From positions 1 through 7,016 of the forward strand of contig CALABP010000013.1 of NCBI GenBank assembly GCA_937885695.1: 7,016 bases of DNA. Reading direction: 5' to 3'. This document shows positions 1 to 5,928 of the stretch, piece after piece (position 1 is the stretch's first letter; every line of letters starts with the position of its first letter). This DNA comes from DTU089 sp002440045. GTDB taxonomy: Bacteria > Bacillota > Clostridia > Oscillospirales > Acutalibacteraceae. Under the pieces are notes generated by a model, which saw only the letters and a program-made list of their open reading frames with translations, was not told the DNA's origin and searched no databases. The position numbers and the translations under genes were made by a program.

Positions 1-277
1 AGGGGCGGCAATCTGCCGCCCGCAAAAAATGCGAAGCATTTTTCCGCTATACACCACGCTTTGCGCGGTAAAGAATCTTCCACCACCGCTTCGCGGCGGT
101 CCCCCTTCATACGACCGAAGGTACAGCCTACGGCGGCGATTAAATCTATTTGCGAACCAAAAATAATCGTTATCAAAAAGGTTATTGCGCGGCGTTGCCG
201 CGATTGTATTCCGCGCAAACGCGGAAATTTTAAGGAAAACGGCGTTGCCGTTTTTGCGAGCAGCAACAACCGCCCCT
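1..277. repeat. Hairpin-dense intergenic repeat with inverted ends
   Basis: No gene is supported here. The stretch is packed with short perfect or near-perfect hairpins, most with a stem of 6-8 bp and a 3-base loop: 3-21 (loop ATC), 25-43 (GAA), 53-69 (TTT), 82-100 (TTC), 188-202 (GTT), 209-226 (4-base loop CAAA) and 236-254 (GTT). The two ends match as inverted copies. Both start AGGGGCGG (plus strand at 1-8, minus strand at 277-270), then about 8 variable bases, GC[C/T]CGC, an A-tract and a hairpin with a 3-base loop. The layout resembles a MITE or a REP/BIME-like composite repeat. The left end coincides with the window edge, so the true boundary is unknown. In two hairpins (53-69 and 82-100) the only mispair, A-C on plus, becomes G-U on minus. 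This suggests the structure matters in RNA read from the minus strand, in the direction of the genes. Confidence 0.6.
37..69 (+). repeat. 33-bp direct repeat, left copy
   Basis: This segment matches 6695-6727 in the same orientation at 32 of 33 positions. The single difference is A at position 56 against G at 6714. The 3' half forms a hairpin with loop TTT; the difference turns a G-C pair into an A-C on plus or a G-U on minus. The copies bracket nearly the whole gene array. Confidence 0.75.
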
Positions 278-340
278 ACGGGAATTAGGGGTAAATCGGC
301 GCTGAAGCCGCGGAATACTCACGCGTTCCGCTTTTATCCC
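273..340. repeat. Further hairpins beside the repeat block
   Basis: This is the rest of the gene-free stretch beyond the 3' end of the 371-796 gene. CCCCTA at 273-278 pairs with TAGGGG at 286-291 (or CCC/GGG around the 3-base loop TAC). GCGGAA at 310-315 pairs with TTCCGC at 326-331 across a 10-base loop. Read on the minus strand, these lie 40-100 bases downstream of the stop codon and could act as 3'-end structures, but no clean U-tract follows, so a terminator is not called. Nothing else is visible between 340 and 370. Confidence 0.4.
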
Positions 341-370
341 CAAAAGTTTATACTTGCCGATATAGTTTAT

Positions 371-796
371 TTAATTGTCATGTAAGCGAACTTCGAATCC
401 TACCGGCTGACTTTTTAAATGAACTAACCTCTTGCAAAAATTCATTAATAAACCGTGCTCGGTGCCGACAAAAAAGCAACAATTATGTTCAGTGTATTTT
501 CCCCCGTCGTCAAGCTCTGCGAACACTTCGATATTTATATGCCCCTGTTTGTCTTTATTTAAGAATCGCAATAACACACACGCAGTCGAACGATTTCCTT
601 TATGTCCGTTTGACCATAGGCCCTCTTCAATATTTCCATCGAGAAATTGCTCAATCTCGAATATCAGTTCATCAATTAAATCATCTGAAACATATATTTT
701 TGATGTGACAGTTGCCACAGAAGATGAACACACGACCTTTAATTCCATCATGCAATAATCTTCCCATATTTTGCTAAATATAATATTATCTGTCAC
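371..796 (-). CDS. Small soluble protein, possible immunity-type, family unnamed
   Basis: The product is 141 residues with no signal peptide or membrane segment, so it is probably cytoplasmic. The pattern is WED..MMELKV (residues 11-21), then an S/T-rich strand with YVSDDLIDELIFEIEQFL (about 35-52), then a beta-rich half containing GHINIEVFAELDDGG and a helical end. From memory, this order (acidic-EL strand, Y, L..L helix ending in F, then R(L)RF...GH..IEV strands) occurs in a widespread family of small uncharacterised proteins, but no name can be given. The start chosen is GTG at 796, with AAGAAGG 9 bases upstream, because the WED..EL strand appears to belong to the domain. ATG at 751, preceded by GGGAAG with 8 bases between, is a real alternative and would give 126 residues. 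It is the last gene of the row and has a candidate promoter of its own at 814-842. Immunity function is inferred only from neighbours. Confidence 0.8.
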   Translation of the reverse strand: MTDNIIFSKIWEDYCMMELKVVCSSSVATVTSKIYVSDDLIDELIFEIEQFLDGNIEEGLWSNGHKGNRSTACVLLRFLNKDKQGHINIEVFAELDDGGKYTEHNCCFFVGTEHGLLMNFCKRLVHLKSQPVGFEVRLHDN

Positions 797-813
797 CGTA
801 TCACGCCTTCTTA

Positions 814-842
814 AAATTATGATTAAAATATGAAATTAACAA
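814..842 (-). promoter_or_regulatory. Candidate promoter of the 371-796 gene
   Basis: On the minus strand, TTGTTA (842-837) and TAATTT (819-814) are separated by 17 bases, in an AT-rich setting typical of vegetative sigma factor promoters. Start of transcription would fall near 807, about 10 bases before the GTG start at 796 and 55 bases before the alternative ATG at 751. If real, it slightly favours the shorter protein, because the binding site of the GTG start would be at the very 5' end. Confidence 0.35.
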
Positions 843-884
843 GTATTTCAAACCGTTTGCGCAAAAAGCCGAAGCCGTTAGCTG

Positions 885-909
885 TTAGCATACGGCAAAA
901 CCGTGCTAA
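885..909. repeat. Bulged hairpin downstream of the 928-1434 gene
   Basis: TTAGCA (885-890) pairs with TGCTAA (904-909), and CGG (893-895) with CCG (901-903). The loop is CAAAA, with a two-base bulge TA on one side. It lies 20-40 bases beyond the stop codon of the upstream gene. There is no U-run directly after it on the minus strand, so it may be a 3'-end stabiliser or recombination scar rather than a standard terminator. Confidence 0.35.
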
Positions 910-927
910 GACCTACACAACGGTATT

Positions 928-1434
928 CTATTCTCCGAAAATGCTGTAAATTCTTTCTTCAACAGCTTTAACTTCGTATTTATCATTCGCAAAAGATATT
1001 GTTATTTCATTTTCGGGAAAGTTGATATAAAACGCCGCATCGGACATTTCTCGCCTTACCATTGAGTTTGCCAAACGGTCTATAGAACCGATAAATTCGG
1101 TCGGTGTAATGCCGGTTTTTATATCGGCTATAAACGCCCCGTCAACATCATTCATATTAATATGATTAAAGAGACACTGCAACTGCATTGTACTGCAAAC
1201 AGCCGAAAATCGCGGAGTCGGAGAATACACTGCCGCCGCTGAAATTCCCATACTCTCACCTATTGACGATAGCGCTTTAACATTGTTTTCATCCGTTTCT
1301 GCCAAAACGATTATCTCTTGCTTAAAAAAGGTATTTAACAGCGATAACCACGCATTGTTTGAAAAAGCAACGCCGCTGACATAAATATCATTATATTTCT
1401 TGTAATGAAAACACTCAACTTTTGGTTTTCTCAT
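928..1434 (-). CDS. Unrecognised soluble protein of 168 residues
   Basis: I do not recognise the family. The product has no signal peptide or membrane helix and looks like a mixed alpha/beta cytoplasmic protein. It runs from an N-terminal basic/aromatic patch (residues 1-20) through a central alternation of helix and strand (about 25-110) to a C-terminal part where a strand-rich stretch (AFYINFPENEITISF, about 133-147) precedes a final helix. The start is ATG at 1434, with AGAGG 6 bases upstream; the stop is TAG. The gene stands alone, about 105 bases after the preceding gene and 131 bases before the next. No cofactor or catalytic motif is visible. Its length and isolation fit the other orphan genes of this row, and nothing more specific is supported. 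Confidence 0.8.
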   Translation of the reverse strand: MRKPKVECFHYKKYNDIYVSGVAFSNNAWLSLLNTFFKQEIIVLAETDENNVKALSSIGESMGISAAAVYSPTPRFSAVCSTMQLQCLFNHINMNDVDGAFIADIKTGITPTEFIGSIDRLANSMVRREMSDAAFYINFPENEITISFANDKYEVKAVEERIYSIFGE

Positions 1435-1539
1435 TTTTAACCTCTGCGTTCCGTTAGGATTTTAAGCTGTGCTTTCGTGATGATATTTCCAAACGCAAAG
1501 CTTTTAGAAACGGCCTAAAAACAACTGCTGTAATACAAG

Positions 1540-2082
1540 TCAGTCGATTATGTGCCATAACGAAACATCAAATTCACCCGAAACATCTTGTTCCTTATAC
1601 GGCATAATTATTTGAGTTTTGTCTTTGTTAATCTCTTTGCAAACAGCGCCAAGGCCTTTAATCTCTCCGTAACAATTTTTCAACTTTCTTGATTTATAGG
1701 CAGTAAACGGTTTATTGGATAATATTATAAAATTTTTTGTTGAGTACATCCCCTCTGTCAAAGGCAAAATTTCATAATAAACATCCGTTTTAAGATTCAA
1801 AGCTGAAAGCTCTTTTGCTTTTACCGAATACATTGTTATTTGTTGACCGCTTTTAACTGTATATCTGACAAGCTTAATATTAAATATCGGCAGCCACATT
1901 AGATAACCGGGAATTAAGATGCACGCACAAATCAGCAGCGCCAAAAAAATCAGGTCATCTGACATCGCGCTTCCTTCTTCCGTCAAGCCTATCATTATTA
2001 ATATTGCAATCATGCAAACAAAAAACAACACTGCGGTGAAAATACAGCTTTTGTTCCAATAGCTCGATAAATACGTTTTCAT
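1540..2082 (-). CDS. Two-helix membrane protein with cytoplasmic C-terminal domain
   Basis: The product is 180 residues. Predicted membrane segments are at about 13-33 and 44-67. The N-terminus is basic (K2, K11) and the loop between the helices is acidic (EEGSAMSDD), so by the positive-inside rule both ends should be in the cytoplasm. The domain after residue 70 is strand-rich and includes NFIILSNKPF near 117-126 and KTQIIMPYKEQ near 155-165. It may be a PH-like fold, but no family is claimed. The start is ATG at 2082, because AGGTG lies about 7 bases upstream. A GTG at 2091 is in frame but overlaps that binding site and is less likely. The layout (helical hairpin plus soluble domain) recurs in the genes at 5096-5719 and 5967-6650, without obvious sequence identity. 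The gene is about 112 bases from its upstream neighbour. Confidence 0.8.
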   Translation of the reverse strand: MKTYLSSYWNKSCIFTAVLFFVCMIAILIMIGLTEEGSAMSDDLIFLALLICACILIPGYLMWLPIFNIKLVRYTVKSGQQITMYSVKAKELSALNLKTDVYYEILPLTEGMYSTKNFIILSNKPFTAYKSRKLKNCYGEIKGLGAVCKEINKDKTQIIMPYKEQDVSGEFDVSLWHIID

Positions 2083-2194
2083 TGCAATCACCTACATTCA
2101 AAGCCGTGCCGGGATATGGCGGTTTTTGGCATCACACAATAGTTATAGCTACACGCCAACGTTTGTTACTTCCGCTTTCGTGTTCTTTCTCGCT

Positions 2195-2785
2195 TTAATC
2201 AAACAAATTTAAAGTCTCGGTTATTTCTGTTTTTTCTTCGCCTGATAAATATGTAATTTGCAGTGACTTTCCGTCTTCCGAAAATTCCGCTTTAACAACT
2301 GGGGTATCAACCTTTGAAAAGTCCATGGGAAACTCTTTGCAGAACAGGTTTTTGTCAAACACATTCTGAACAACGATTTTTCTGTTTTCCATAGGATTCT
2401 TTTCGGGGATTGCAATATATGCTATCAGCTCGTTTCGGTTAGCAACAACATATGTATACTCCTGCGAAAACAAATCTTGGTTTGCGTCGTAGTATTTGTG
2501 GACGGTAATACCCGTTCCCATACCAATTCCTATATCGACAATACTGTCGTTAATCATATTGATTTTAAGCGGGCGGCTTGTTTCTTCGGATAAGACGGTT
2601 TCGCCTTTTTTGTTATAGATGTTATAATAGACTGTCGTAAGCTCGCCATTATAAACACTGTAGTATTTGCCCGAATCAACAATTTTTGCCGTCAAGGTCT
2701 CGCTTTCGTTCGGCTCTTGTGTTTGTGAGCACCCGGATATTAAAACAAAAGCAACACAAAGTAATAAACATATTATTTTTTTCAT
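2195..2785 (-). CDS. Lipoprotein, unknown function
   Basis: The product is 196 residues and is exported as a lipoprotein. The N-terminus has two lysines, a hydrophobic core (residues 4-16) and a lipobox I-S-G-C with the lipidated cysteine at 19. The mature part begins with a short polar linker (QTQEPNESET), then strand-rich sequence with many tyrosines (about 42-57) and a glycine run GIGMGTGITV (about 87-96). It ends with a hairpin-like SLQITYLSGEEKTEI (about 174-188). It probably sits on the outer face of the membrane. The start is ATG at 2785 with a near-perfect AGGAGGT about 6 bases upstream, the strongest binding site in the window along with that at 3900. It is the first good gene after the broken 2855-3025 region. 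No family is recognised. Unlike the lipoproteins at 3451 and 4567, it does not show the NTF2-immunity ending. Confidence 0.85.
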   Translation of the reverse strand: MKKIICLLLCVAFVLISGCSQTQEPNESETLTAKIVDSGKYYSVYNGELTTVYYNIYNKKGETVLSEETSRPLKINMINDSIVDIGIGMGTGITVHKYYDANQDLFSQEYTYVVANRNELIAYIAIPEKNPMENRKIVVQNVFDKNLFCKEFPMDFSKVDTPVVKAEFSEDGKSLQITYLSGEEKTEITETLNLFD

Positions 2786-2829
2786 AAATTTACCTCCTCG
2801 TAAACCACAAATTATTTGTTCTGCAACAG

Positions 2830-2854
2830 CCGCAAAATCGCACTGATTTTACGG
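2830..2854 (-). terminator. Stem-loop directly after the 2855-3025 gene tail
   Basis: On the minus strand the base after the TAA stop begins a 10-bp stem (2854-2845 with 2839-2830; one U-G pair) around the 5-base loop AGTGC. The position immediately after a stop codon suggests a 3'-end structure. The following bases are CTGTTGC, not a U-tract, so intrinsic termination is uncertain; it may only protect the RNA end. Confidence 0.35.
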
Positions 2855-3025
2855 TTATTTGTCGTGCCACAAAGCAAGCGCTTCGCCCGTATCGTTATCT
2901 ACCAAGATATTTGCAACACCGCCTGTCATATTAGTCGGTAATGTGCCCATAGGCATAAGAAAGTCGGCGCAAGTTGCTTTCCCACACATCGTCGCCGCGG
3001 ATTTTTGCTTTTTCAAGACAAACAT
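2855..3025 (-). pseudogene. C-terminal tail of a lost gene, overlapping the DUF5071-like gene
   Basis: In the +1 frame relative to the 2931-3335 gene, an open frame runs from a TAG just upstream of 3025 to TAA at 2855. Its last 33 or so residues, from MPMGTLPTNMTGG through NILVDNDTGEALALWHDK, read like the natural end of a globular protein. Only about 75 bases lie outside the overlapping gene. The first 20 residues are low-quality, being the out-of-frame reading of the neighbour. There is no good binding site at the ATG at 3025 or at the internal ATGs. The simplest explanation is the 3' end of a former gene whose 5' part was replaced by the DUF5071-like gene. A frameshift joining the two frames into one protein is the alternative, less likely because the DUF5071-like domain appears complete. 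The family of the tail is not recognised. Confidence 0.45.
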
Positions 3026-3335
3026 CTATTGCGCGGCACAGAGAGTTTTTGTCCGAATATTTTTGCAGCCTGTTAAAAATCAGAAAAGCCCCCGGCCAAT
3101 TCATATCCTGAAGCCATTCCGACAGCTCTGCCAAATACGGCTTAAGCTTTTCGTCGCTTTTTTCAGATATGACAACGGCGCAATTCTCCCATACGTTTTT
3201 GTTATGCTTTGGCGTAAGCGGTTGTATAAACGGAACAATTGTTTCTAAACCCTCTGCCAAAGCAATTCCTTTTGATTGAATTTCATCCGGCATATTCCAA
3301 TCGAGCATATCCATTATTTCTGTAATATCCGCCAT
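2931..3335 (-). CDS. DUF5071-like protein
   Basis: The product is 134 residues, cytoplasmic and mostly helical. The diagnostic segment is LSEWLQDMNWPGA (residues 71-83), the W[LI]QDMNWP motif that I associate with DUF5071, preceded by KLKPYLAEL and followed by a helix pair. The first 60 residues (PDEIQSKGIALAEGL...NVWENCA) have the repeat-like helices expected of a HEAT-type scaffold. Such proteins are often found among immunity genes of toxin loci, but no biochemical activity is established. The start is ATG at 3335, with GGAG 9 bases upstream. The natural domain seems to end around WESNLRRL (118-125). The last nine residues (SYAYGHITD) are probably acquired, since they read out of frame through the beginning of another gene's C-terminal tail. 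Family assignment is from memory of the motif. Confidence 0.8.
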   Translation of the reverse strand: MADITEIMDMLDWNMPDEIQSKGIALAEGLETIVPFIQPLTPKHNKNVWENCAVVISEKSDEKLKPYLAELSEWLQDMNWPGAFLIFNRLQKYSDKNSLCRAIDVCLEKAKIRGDDVWESNLRRLSYAYGHITD

Positions 3336-3450
3336 TTTAATACGCTCCGCTTCATTGATTTAATCTTGTCCAAAAAGAAAATACTTGGCTTTCGGATGTT
3401 AGCCCGTTGCGCAAAAGGTTCTTGAATAATACGTGCTCAAGACACGCTTT

Positions 3451-3900
3451 TTACTCTTCAATCCAAGCTTTAATTAACGCGCCTTTGTTCCCATCAATTG
3501 CAACGTATAAAGACCCGCCGTCAATTAAATTATCAACATCTTCATCTTCGTTTTGTTGATTTATTGAATATTCAAAGCACCACACATCGTCTTCTGTTGA
3601 GTGAGTAATAGAAGTCAAGATATATTCCGACAGTTTTCCCGCTCTGTGAAGCTCCTCTATTATGTTTTTCGCAACCTCTGCCGCGCCCTGATTTGTTTTC
3701 AGCGGCTTTATTTGTTTCAAAGCATCTTCATTTAAATCAATAGGAAACTGAATTTTCTCCCACTCTATACCGCACCGCTCTGTTTCGGTAATATGAATAT
3801 CTTTCATATTAACATTTTTCTTATGTATGCTGTTATTCGAGAAATTACTGCACCCTGCAAGTAAAAACAGCAAAAGTATTAACGAACATATTTTTTTCAT
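3451..3900 (-). CDS. NTF2-fold immunity-like lipoprotein
   Basis: The product is 149 residues. Its signal peptide ends in the lipobox L-A-G-C, with Cys17 as the lipidation site, so it should be anchored outside the membrane. Residues 73-149 resemble the YbbC/YhhH-type NTF2-fold immunity domain. They show an A-A..A helix (73-84), K.SEY (about 89-93), DDVWCFEY (104-111), a glycine-rich turn (GG at 128-129), and a strand I.G..GALIKAWIEE at the C-terminus. The same landmarks appear in order in the lipoprotein at 4567-5025, so the two are diverged paralogs. Immunity proteins of this kind are thought to bind a toxin domain; which toxin is unknown and none is encoded nearby. The start is ATG at 3900, with GGAGGT 7 bases upstream. 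It has its own promoter with a palindrome at 3955-3984, so it can be regulated separately. Confidence 0.8.
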   Translation of the reverse strand: MKKICSLILLLFLLAGCSNFSNNSIHKKNVNMKDIHITETERCGIEWEKIQFPIDLNEDALKQIKPLKTNQGAAEVAKNIIEELHRAGKLSEYILTSITHSTEDDVWCFEYSINQQNEDEDVDNLIDGGSLYVAIDGNKGALIKAWIEE

Positions 3901-3954
3901 TATTTTACCTCCTTCAAAGCGTTTGCCAAGTCATATGCCCATACCAAATGCGCA

Positions 3955-3976
3955 CATTTATATAGTTGTATAAATG
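3955..3976. promoter_or_regulatory. Operator-like palindrome over the -10 element
   Basis: CATTTATA (3955-3962) and TATAAATG (3969-3976) are perfect 8-base inverted arms with a 6-base centre. The left arm contains the complete -10 element of the promoter called at 3957-3984. A dimeric regulator bound here would block RNA polymerase. No regulator gene is present in the window. Confidence 0.45.
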
Positions 3977-3984
3977 AACGTAAA
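3957..3984 (-). promoter_or_regulatory. Promoter of the lipoprotein gene at 3451-3900
   Basis: On the minus strand, TTTACG (3984-3979) as -35 and TATAAA (3962-3957) as -10 are 16 bases apart. Transcription would start near 3950, giving a leader of about 50 bases before the ATG at 3900, with a strong binding site. This is the best promoter candidate in the window. Confidence 0.5.
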
Positions 3985-4020
3985 GTGATGCCGCGCACTA
4001 AAAACCAACCGCCAACATTC

Positions 4021-4055
4021 GATACATCATCGCAAGGTGTATCATTTAGCACCTT
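4021..4055 (-). repeat. Two competing hairpins after the 4058-4504 gene
   Basis: Directly downstream of the stop codon, two stems share bases 4038-4039 and so exclude each other. AAGGTG (4055-4050) pairs with CACCTT (4039-4034), or GATACA (4043-4038) pairs with TGTATC (4026-4021), both on the minus strand. No U-run follows. The AATGATACACC...GATGATGTATC pattern resembles, from memory, degenerate interspersed hairpin repeats common between genes in gut Clostridia. Confidence 0.4.
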
Positions 4056-4057
4056 AG

Positions 4058-4504
4058 TTATGCAGTGGGGCACTTCTGCTTTTTCTTATTTTTTACCCAC
4101 CCGAACAAATAAGCCGATGAAAATGCAATAATCAACAGCGAAACCGTCATAGGGAATAAATACCAATAAGAATAGCTGATACCAATATCCGCTGTATACT
4201 CAATAAATATAAGCAATACTGCCGCAAAATCATATATTATGTAAAGAAGCGATGCAAGCACAGTTACAATTTTTTCTTTTTTCACGGCGCGTGCGGAAAA
4301 GCACAGCAACGCACCGACAAACACCGCGACAAGAACCAGTGCATACCGCTTTTCGGCAAATGCTATAAATGTAAGCCTTATCGCAGAAAATGAACACAAC
4401 GGCAAAAAGCAGGGGAAGAAATACATTAACGCCGTATTTAATAATGTTGAGGCGGCAGTTGCATACAACAGAATACGCAAAATAAGCTTGTTGTTCTTTA
4501 ACAT
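4058..4504 (-). CDS. Four-helix integral membrane protein, unknown function
   Basis: The product is 148 residues with four predicted membrane helices at about 8-30, 54-73, 78-103 and 112-136. Positive charges at the N-terminus (K3, K6), in the short loop 71-78 (ARAVKKEK) and in the tail 138-144 (KNKKKQK) put both ends inside. There is no soluble domain and there are no conserved charged residues inside the helices, so a transporter or enzyme is not supported. The start is ATG at 4504, with AGGAGG 8 bases upstream. It follows the lipoprotein at 4567-5025 by only 62 bases, the shortest gap between confident genes, so the two may be co-transcribed. A weak -10-like TATAAA lies in that gap. Small membrane proteins paired with an immunity-type lipoprotein could protect the envelope, but this is inference from position only. 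Confidence 0.8.
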   Translation of the reverse strand: MLKNNKLILRILLYATAASTLLNTALMYFFPCFLPLCSFSAIRLTFIAFAEKRYALVLVAVFVGALLCFSARAVKKEKIVTVLASLLYIIYDFAAVLLIFIEYTADIGISYSYWYLFPMTVSLLIIAFSSAYLFGWVKNKKKQKCPTA

Positions 4505-4566
4505 TCCGTCATCCTCCTGTATATACTTTAGGATTTTTTTATAAACATACCTGTATTAAATCAAAA

Positions 4567-5025
4567 TCATTCTTCAAACCATATCCGCAATACTTTTCCG
4601 TCTTTTTTCTGCAACGCTATACAACAATCTTCACCGGTAGTAATCATATCTGAATTATTCCAGTCTAACCTTTTCCAAAAAGCTACTATCCACACTTCAT
4701 CCTGATTATCATAAAATACGTATTGCGGCACATATTCCTGCACCTTTTCGCTTTTTTCCATTCCGTCAAAAATGGCTTGAGCTGCTTTAATCGCGGTTTC
4801 TTTATCTGGTATCACCGCTTTTTTGTTATAAGTTCCAAAGGTTTCATTCCAATTCTTATTATAGAATTGCCCTGTTTCATATTCAATTATGTCTTGCCCC
4901 GATTCATATTTGATTTCGGCATTTCCCTTTTTGATTTCGGTCTTATCCTTTTGAGTGTTTTCACACGCCGCACAGAATATAAGGCTTAACAAAATAACTA
5001 CTGCCGCTGTTGCTTTTCGTTTCAT
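4567..5025 (-). CDS. NTF2-fold immunity-like lipoprotein (YbbC/YhhH type)
   Basis: The product is 152 residues. A basic N-terminus and hydrophobic core (7-18) lead to C-A-A-C with the probable lipidated Cys21. The residue at -3 is Cys, less usual than Leu/Val/Ile. A polar linker rich in K and E spans about 22-60. Residues 72-152 match the NTF2-fold immunity pattern: IPDKETAIKAAQAIFDG (72-88), a P-Y strand, NQDEVWIVAFW (107-117), G near 131 and the ending CCIALQKKDGKVLRIWFEE. It is clearly related to the lipoprotein at 3451-3900, which keeps the A-A-helix, DDVW and W[IF]EE landmarks. It would act as a membrane-anchored binder of an incoming toxin domain, but the partner is unknown. The start is ATG at 5025, with AGGAGA 7 bases upstream. 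It is preceded by a hairpin at 5052-5068. Confidence 0.85.
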   Translation of the reverse strand: MKRKATAAVVILLSLIFCAACENTQKDKTEIKKGNAEIKYESGQDIIEYETGQFYNKNWNETFGTYNKKAVIPDKETAIKAAQAIFDGMEKSEKVQEYVPQYVFYDNQDEVWIVAFWKRLDWNNSDMITTGEDCCIALQKKDGKVLRIWFEE

Positions 5026-5051
5026 ATTTTACTCTCCTGTTCTGCGGTGCA

Positions 5052-5068
5052 ACCGTCGAGCCGACGGT
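5052..5068. repeat. 7-bp hairpin with a 3-base loop
   Basis: ACCGTCG (5052-5058) and CGACGGT (5062-5068) form a perfect stem around the loop AGC. It is the same architecture as the hairpins at 1-260 and 6711-6760, located in the 70-base gap between two genes. No U-run follows on the minus strand, so it looks like one unit of an interspersed repeat family rather than a terminator. Confidence 0.55.
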
Positions 5069-5095
5069 GCATATTAAATGAAAAAACGCCTTTAC

Positions 5096-5719
5096 TTATT
5101 GCTCACCCAACGTTATTTTTTCGCCGTCCAGCGTTACGCTGTACTGCGGATTAAACTCGGTAATATGACCATAGTAAGTAACAAAAGTTTGACCGTCAGA
5201 ATCGATAATTTTTTCCAATGAAAAAAATTGAGTATTATATTCGTCTGAAATCGTCAATTTTTCACCTTTTGCATTAAAAATAATTACAAAATAGTCATTT
5301 GTATTCTTATGTTGAAAAACACGCAAAATGTTTTTGTCAGAAACTTTTCTCGCTATACGCTTAGTATCATTAACGATTCCTACCTTCCAGCCATTTGCTG
5401 TTTTAGGTATAATAAGATACGTTTGAGTTACAGTTCCTTTTTCACCTCCCACAACAAAATCGCAGGTGTCACCCTCAACTATAAGGTCGATATTTGACTT
5501 CTCAGAAGTATGATAATAATTATAGGCGGTTTCCGGGGAATCGAAAGTTACAAATAGATTTTCAAACGGAAAAAAGCCCAACAAACCGGTTAATACAACT
5601 GACAAAATTGCAAAAACAAGACGCAATACGCGTTTGTTAACCGCTTTGGATTTTTTCACGGCTATCATTGAACAAGCGAAAATAATGCAGCCGATTATTA
5701 ATCTAACAAGGTTGTACAT
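5096..5719 (-). CDS. Membrane-anchored protein with predicted outside domain
   Basis: The product is 207 residues. Two predicted membrane segments (about 4-21 and 33-51) are joined by a strongly basic loop (VKKSKAVNKR), which should be cytoplasmic. The C-terminal domain (52-207) is therefore predicted outside. That domain opens with ENLFVTFDSPETAYNYY (53-69) and is strand-rich: DTCDFVV, TYLIIP, GWKVGIV, NDYFVIIF, and a last hairpin around SVTLDGEKITL. I recall the F.SPE.AYNY opening from many uncharacterised Bacillota proteins, without a named function. The start is ATG at 5719, with GGGGG 8 bases upstream. The stop codon of the small ORF at 5734 lies just before this binding site, so translation coupling is possible. 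Function is not recognised; a role at the cell surface fits the lipoproteins that follow. Confidence 0.8.
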   Translation of the reverse strand: MYNLVRLIIGCIIFACSMIAVKKSKAVNKRVLRLVFAILSVVLTGLLGFFPFENLFVTFDSPETAYNYYHTSEKSNIDLIVEGDTCDFVVGGEKGTVTQTYLIIPKTANGWKVGIVNDTKRIARKVSDKNILRVFQHKNTNDYFVIIFNAKGEKLTISDEYNTQFFSLEKIIDSDGQTFVTYYGHITEFNPQYSVTLDGEKITLGEQ

Positions 5720-5733
5720 TCTGCAATCCCCCT

Positions 5734-5928
5734 TTAAGAATATGCAGGTTGCGGCAATACTGCAGGGTCTCCTGCTGTAGCATAAGCAACTGCTGCTAAA
5801 AGTGTCAAGGCATTAATGCTAACATTCGTATAAGTAGTATCAGTTGTATTATCCCATTTATATAACGGTAAATCGGCCATTGCCAAGCACTCGGCCGAAA
5901 TCACCCAAAGACACGAATTTTGCCGCAA
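5734..5928 (-). pseudogene. Small ORF or remnant, 3' part protein-like
   Basis: The longest reading is 64 residues from a TTG at 5928; an internal ATG is at 5880. Neither has a ribosome binding site. The part from MADLPLYKWDNTT onward has ordinary codons, an alanine/leucine-rich helix-like stretch (INALTLLAAVAYATAG) and a proline-containing end, and the stop overlaps the approach to the next gene's binding site. Upstream, another frame also looks partly protein-like (AAKFVSLGDFGRVLGNGRF), as if a longer gene had suffered a frameshift near 5880-5900. The most likely explanation is the decayed 3' end of a lost gene; a genuine small peptide gene coupled to the next gene is possible. An imperfect stem-loop lies within it (about 5757-5781: TACTGCAGG pairing with CCTGCTGTA). 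Confidence 0.3.

Noticed and set aside
61..288. Plus-strand ORF in the left repeat block
   Set aside because: It runs through stacked hairpins, has no ribosome binding site, and its composition reflects palindromes rather than a protein.
1..340. CRISPR array
   Set aside because: The repeated units are hairpins with different sequences and irregular spacing, without constant repeats and spacers.
2786..2858. Riboswitch or structured leader before the lipoprotein gene at 2195-2785
   Set aside because: Only one simple stem is visible, and it belongs to the 3' end of the preceding gene tail. There is no multi-helix aptamer pattern.
2859..3248. Plus-strand ORF of 129 residues opposite the DUF5071-like gene
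   Set aside because: It is the antisense reading of a recognisable minus-strand gene with a clear motif and has no binding site of its own.
3411..3455. Plus-strand terminator: CGTG/CACG stem followed by CTTTTT
   Set aside because: The stem is only 4 bp and no plus-strand gene ends here. On the minus strand no U-run follows.
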